A stretch of 64,000 nucleotides of DNA from Ditibartonella apihabitans (lineage in GTDB: Bacteria; Pseudomonadota; Alphaproteobacteria; Rhizobiales; Rhizobiaceae). Positions 61,880 through 64,000 of this stretch are shown here, piece after piece. Each line of letters starts with the position of its first letter. The first letter of the stretch is position 1. Under the pieces are notes generated by a model that saw only the letters and a program-made list of their open reading frames with translations, was not told where the DNA came from and did no database searches. The position numbers were made by a program, and so were the translations under genes. The stretch is from the NCBI RefSeq assembly GCF_002007485.1, contig NZ_CP015820.1, positions 248,001 to 312,000 of the forward strand, written 5' to 3'.

Positions 61880-62233
61880 ATGACAAAAAAGCCTTGGAAC
61901 GCTCATATTTTGTCAAGCTTTTTTTTTAATTTTTTTTAAGGAATTTTGTCGACCGGCAAGCGCCATAGCCGTTTCGAAAAAGCTTATTGATTCAAAGTAA
62001 TTACGCGCTGTTCCTGTTAACGAATATCGGAAAAATAGAATAGGAACGCAATTTCCGGTTGAGTTTTACCCCTTGCATTTATGGACGGCGTTTTTGTATG
62101 GTCTAACTGCAATTAATAACTTTCCAGCCTGCTGCCTTTGAGTCTTCTCTGATCGGTTGACGATAAGCGGATAACAAAGGTAGTAACGCTATCAAATGAA
62201 AATGCTCTTTGTTTTTTCTAAGGGGTTGAAGCC

Positions 62234-62365
62234 GTGAAACTTGATGGAACAGAACATGTTTTTGTCACCACCAGGTTTGGTACAAGTAGATGGAAAGGGA
62301 ATTACGAAACAGAGCGATCTTGGCTGCCTTATGTGGTTTGGCATCGAGGTGGCGCTTGTTGTTAA
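62234..62365 (+). CDS. Possible small protein (43 aa) in the dnaA leader region, doubtful
   Basis: GTG with AGGGG 8 nt upstream opens a 43-codon frame starting MKLDGTEHVFVTTRFG and ending in GGACC. It has an aromatic/basic middle and no recognisable family. The good ribosome binding site is the only support. Confidence 0.2.
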   Translation: MKLDGTEHVFVTTRFGTSRWKGNYETERSWLPYVVWHRGGACC

Positions 62366-62551
62366 GGGGAAGTTCTTGGGTGAGTTGAGTTTTTCGTGTT
62401 GAATGGATGTGTTTTTGGTTTGTTAAGAGGGTTAACAAACGTGTCGGTCTGTTTTTCGCGGAGTAGTTTTATTTTGGTTATTCAAGGCAAGGATGTTTTG
62501 ACCGCGAAGGTGTTGTAACCGTTCGGTTTTCATTTGTCTTTGTCAGAGAGA

Positions 62552-64000
62552 ATGTTGCGTAAGATGTCAAATTTGAATGGGATTGTTTCTGGTGAAACCA
62601 AAGTAAATGATGATGTTCATCATTTGGTTGCACAAGATGAAGGGGACGAACTTTTTGCACGTGTTATGGCACAGTTGAAAGTTCATGTCGGTAATGAGGC
62701 TTATACGAGCTGGTTCGGTCGTCTGCAACTCGATGAATTCAGCCGTAGCCAAGTACGACTTTCTGTTCCGACAGCTTTTTTACGTTCATGGATTACCAAC
62801 CATTATGCGACGATTCTGACCGAGCTATGGCGTCAGGAATGTCCGACACTGTTGCGGGTTGACGTTGTTGTGCGCGGAATGAATCGTGTGGTTAAACATC
62901 ATGCTCCGCGAAAAGAAGAAGAGACGCATGTTCAAAACCATCAGGAAAACATGGTTGTGTCGTCTTCTCATGGCCGCACAGAGCGTTTTTCCGGAGAAGC
63001 CCAGCAGAGTGTTTTTGGCTCTCCACTTGATTCGCGCTATACCTTTGATACCTTTGTTGAAGGTCCGTCCAATCGCGTGGCTCTTGCTGCAGCCCGTTCG
63101 ATTGCCGAAAGCCACAAAAGTGCTTTGCGCTTCAATCCACTTTTTATTCATGCAGCCGTAGGCTTGGGAAAAACCCATCTTTTGCAAGCAATTGCTGCTG
63201 CCGCTTTGCAGCGTCCAACGCCTGTTCGCGTCATCTATTTGACCGCCGAATATTTTATGTGGCGTTTTGCAACGGCGATCCGCGATAACAACGCTTTGTC
63301 ATTTAAAGAACAATTGCGAGATATCGACCTGCTTATTATTGACGATATGCAATTTTTACAGGGCAAATCGATTCAGCATGAATTCTGTCATTTGCTCAAT
63401 ATGTTGCTTGATAGTGCAAAACAGGTTGTCGTGGCAGCTGATAGGGCGCCAGCCGAGCTTGAATCATTGGATGTCAGGGTGCGCTCACGTTTGCAGGGTG
63501 GTGTTTCGCTCGAAATTGAGTCGCCTGATTATGACATGCGGCTCGAAATGTTGCGCAAGCGCTTGAAAGCAGCCCAACATGATGATCCGTCTATTTCGAT
63601 CCCCGACGAGGTTCTATCCCATATTGCAAGAACTGTTTCCGGTTCGGGGCGCGATCTTGAAGGGGCATTTAACCAGCTTCTGTTCCGTCAATCTTTTGAG
63701 CCGGATCTATCGCTCAATCGTATTGACGAATTGTTGGACCATTTGACGCGCTCGGGCGAACCCAAGCGGATTCGTATCGAAGAAATCCAGCGTGTTGTGG
63801 CTCGTCATTATAATGTTTCCAAGCAGGATTTGTTGTCGAATCGCCGTACGCGGACAATTGTTAAACCGCGTCAGGTTGCGATGTATCTTGCAAAAATGAT
63901 GACACCACGCTCGCTTCCGGAAATTGGCCGTCGCTTTGGCGGACGGGATCACACAACTGTCCTTCATGCAGTGCGCAAGATTGAAGATATGGTCGGTGCC
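62552..64000 (+). CDS. dnaA: Chromosomal replication initiator protein DnaA (3' partial)
   Basis: At least 483 residues, running off the right edge. DnaA binds DnaA boxes and opens the origin. Domain I begins near [26 protein letters not shown] variable linker follows, then the AAA+ domain: [28 protein letters not shown] (Walker A, near 204), [14 protein letters not shown] (Walker B) and RVRSRLQGG. Domain IV shows [27 protein letters not shown] and the box-contacting [16 protein letters not shown]. In-frame starts are ATG at 62552 (chosen) and ATG at 62564, the latter better spaced from AGAGAG. Only a few C-terminal residues are likely missing. Confidence 0.96.
   Translation, partial: MLRKMSNLNGIVSGETKVNDDVHHLVAQDEGDELFARVMAQLKVHVGNEAYTSWFGRLQLDEFSRSQVRLSVPTAFLRSWITNHYATILTELWRQECPTLLRVDVVVRGMNRVVKHHAPRKEEETHVQNHQENMVVSSSHGRTERFSGEAQQSVFGSPLDSRYTFDTFVEGPSNRVALAAARSIAESHKSALRFNPLFIHAAVGLGKTHLLQAIAAAALQRPTPVRVIYLTAEYFMWRFATAIRDNNALSFKEQLRDIDLLIIDDMQFLQGKSIQHEFCHLLNMLLDSAKQVVVAADRAPAELESLDVRVRSRLQGGVSLEIESPDYDMRLEMLRKRLKAAQHDDPSISIPDEVLSHIARTVSGSGRDLEGAFNQLLFRQSFEPDLSLNRIDELLDHLTRSGEPKRIRIEEIQRVVARHYNVSKQDLLSNRRTRTIVKPRQVAMYLAKMMTPRSLPEIGRRFGGRDHTTVLHAVRKIEDMVGA

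Larger units (their letters stand above)
61665..62551. other. 887-bp region between rpsT and dnaA
   Basis: Contains the rpsT terminator, a very AT-rich stretch (about 61770-61940), one perfect DnaA box at 61871, GANTC sites at 61989 and 62140, and a 43-codon frame at 62234-62365. A single consensus DnaA box fits dnaA autoregulation better than a replication origin, which normally has several. Confidence 0.5.

Overview
The window looks like ordinary chromosome from a low-GC (mid-40s % by eye) member of the Rhizobiales (Hyphomicrobiales), probably close to Bartonellaceae/Brucellaceae. The reasons are gene families and gene order: GcrA, MmcB, the ActS/ActR-type RegBA pair, a very large NdvB/Cgs cyclic beta-1,2-glucan synthase, class II (CP4-like) AroA followed by cmk and rpsA, the FYDLN acidic protein (TIGR02300) divergent from aroA, secB-fxsA-Tim44 near an Smr gene, DUF1402, BluB, and DnaA at the right edge. 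I see no IS element, prophage, CRISPR array or rRNA. One tRNA, tRNA-Ala(GGC), is present.

Layout. 1-7.5 kb: the 3' part of an SGNH esterase, mmcB, a minus-strand block hrpB-regB-regA, then a translationally coupled mu-crystallin/ornithine cyclodeaminase-family gene and ridA. 8.1-10.5 kb: gyrB with a structured leader. 11-21 kb: pncB and ndvB. 21.4-26.7 kb: maeB and, divergent to it, mutS. 27-30 kb: a tight two-gene minus operon of an acyl-CoA ligase and an atypical thiolase resembling staphylococcal VraA/VraB. 30-34 kb: ilvD, bluB, a degenerate tandem repeat, tRNA-Ala and the acidic protein. 34-38 kb: aroA-cmk-rpsA. 38.5-41.1 kb: secB, fxsA, Tim44-like and Smr genes. 41.5-48.5 kb: DUF1402, PBP1A, hslO and argD-argF. 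49-51 kb: gcrA and a PLP enzyme of the cysteine synthase fold. 51.4-54.9 kb: a LapG-like cysteine peptidase, then a GNAT/C39-peptidase fusion and an RLAN/ATP-grasp ligase in tandem. 55.2-58.2 kb: the minus operon ccmABCDG. 58.5-64 kb: acnA, rpsT and the start of dnaA.

Functional themes. Respiration and redox recur: RegBA senses redox/quinone state, CcmABCDG supports cytochrome c maturation, acnA is an Fe-S enzyme and HslO is a redox chaperone. Cell-cycle and replication genes (gcrA, gyrB, mutS, mmcB, dnaA) are also dense, and the gcrA leader carries several GANTC (CcrM) sites. The most promising little-described system is the GNAT-C39 peptidase plus RimK-like ligase pair, which looks like a peptide-processing and amidoligation module; a small basic ORF overlaps its start. 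The second is the ligase/thiolase operon, whose thiolase lacks the usual second catalytic cysteine and whose ligase carries three perfect copies of a 21-bp in-frame repeat.
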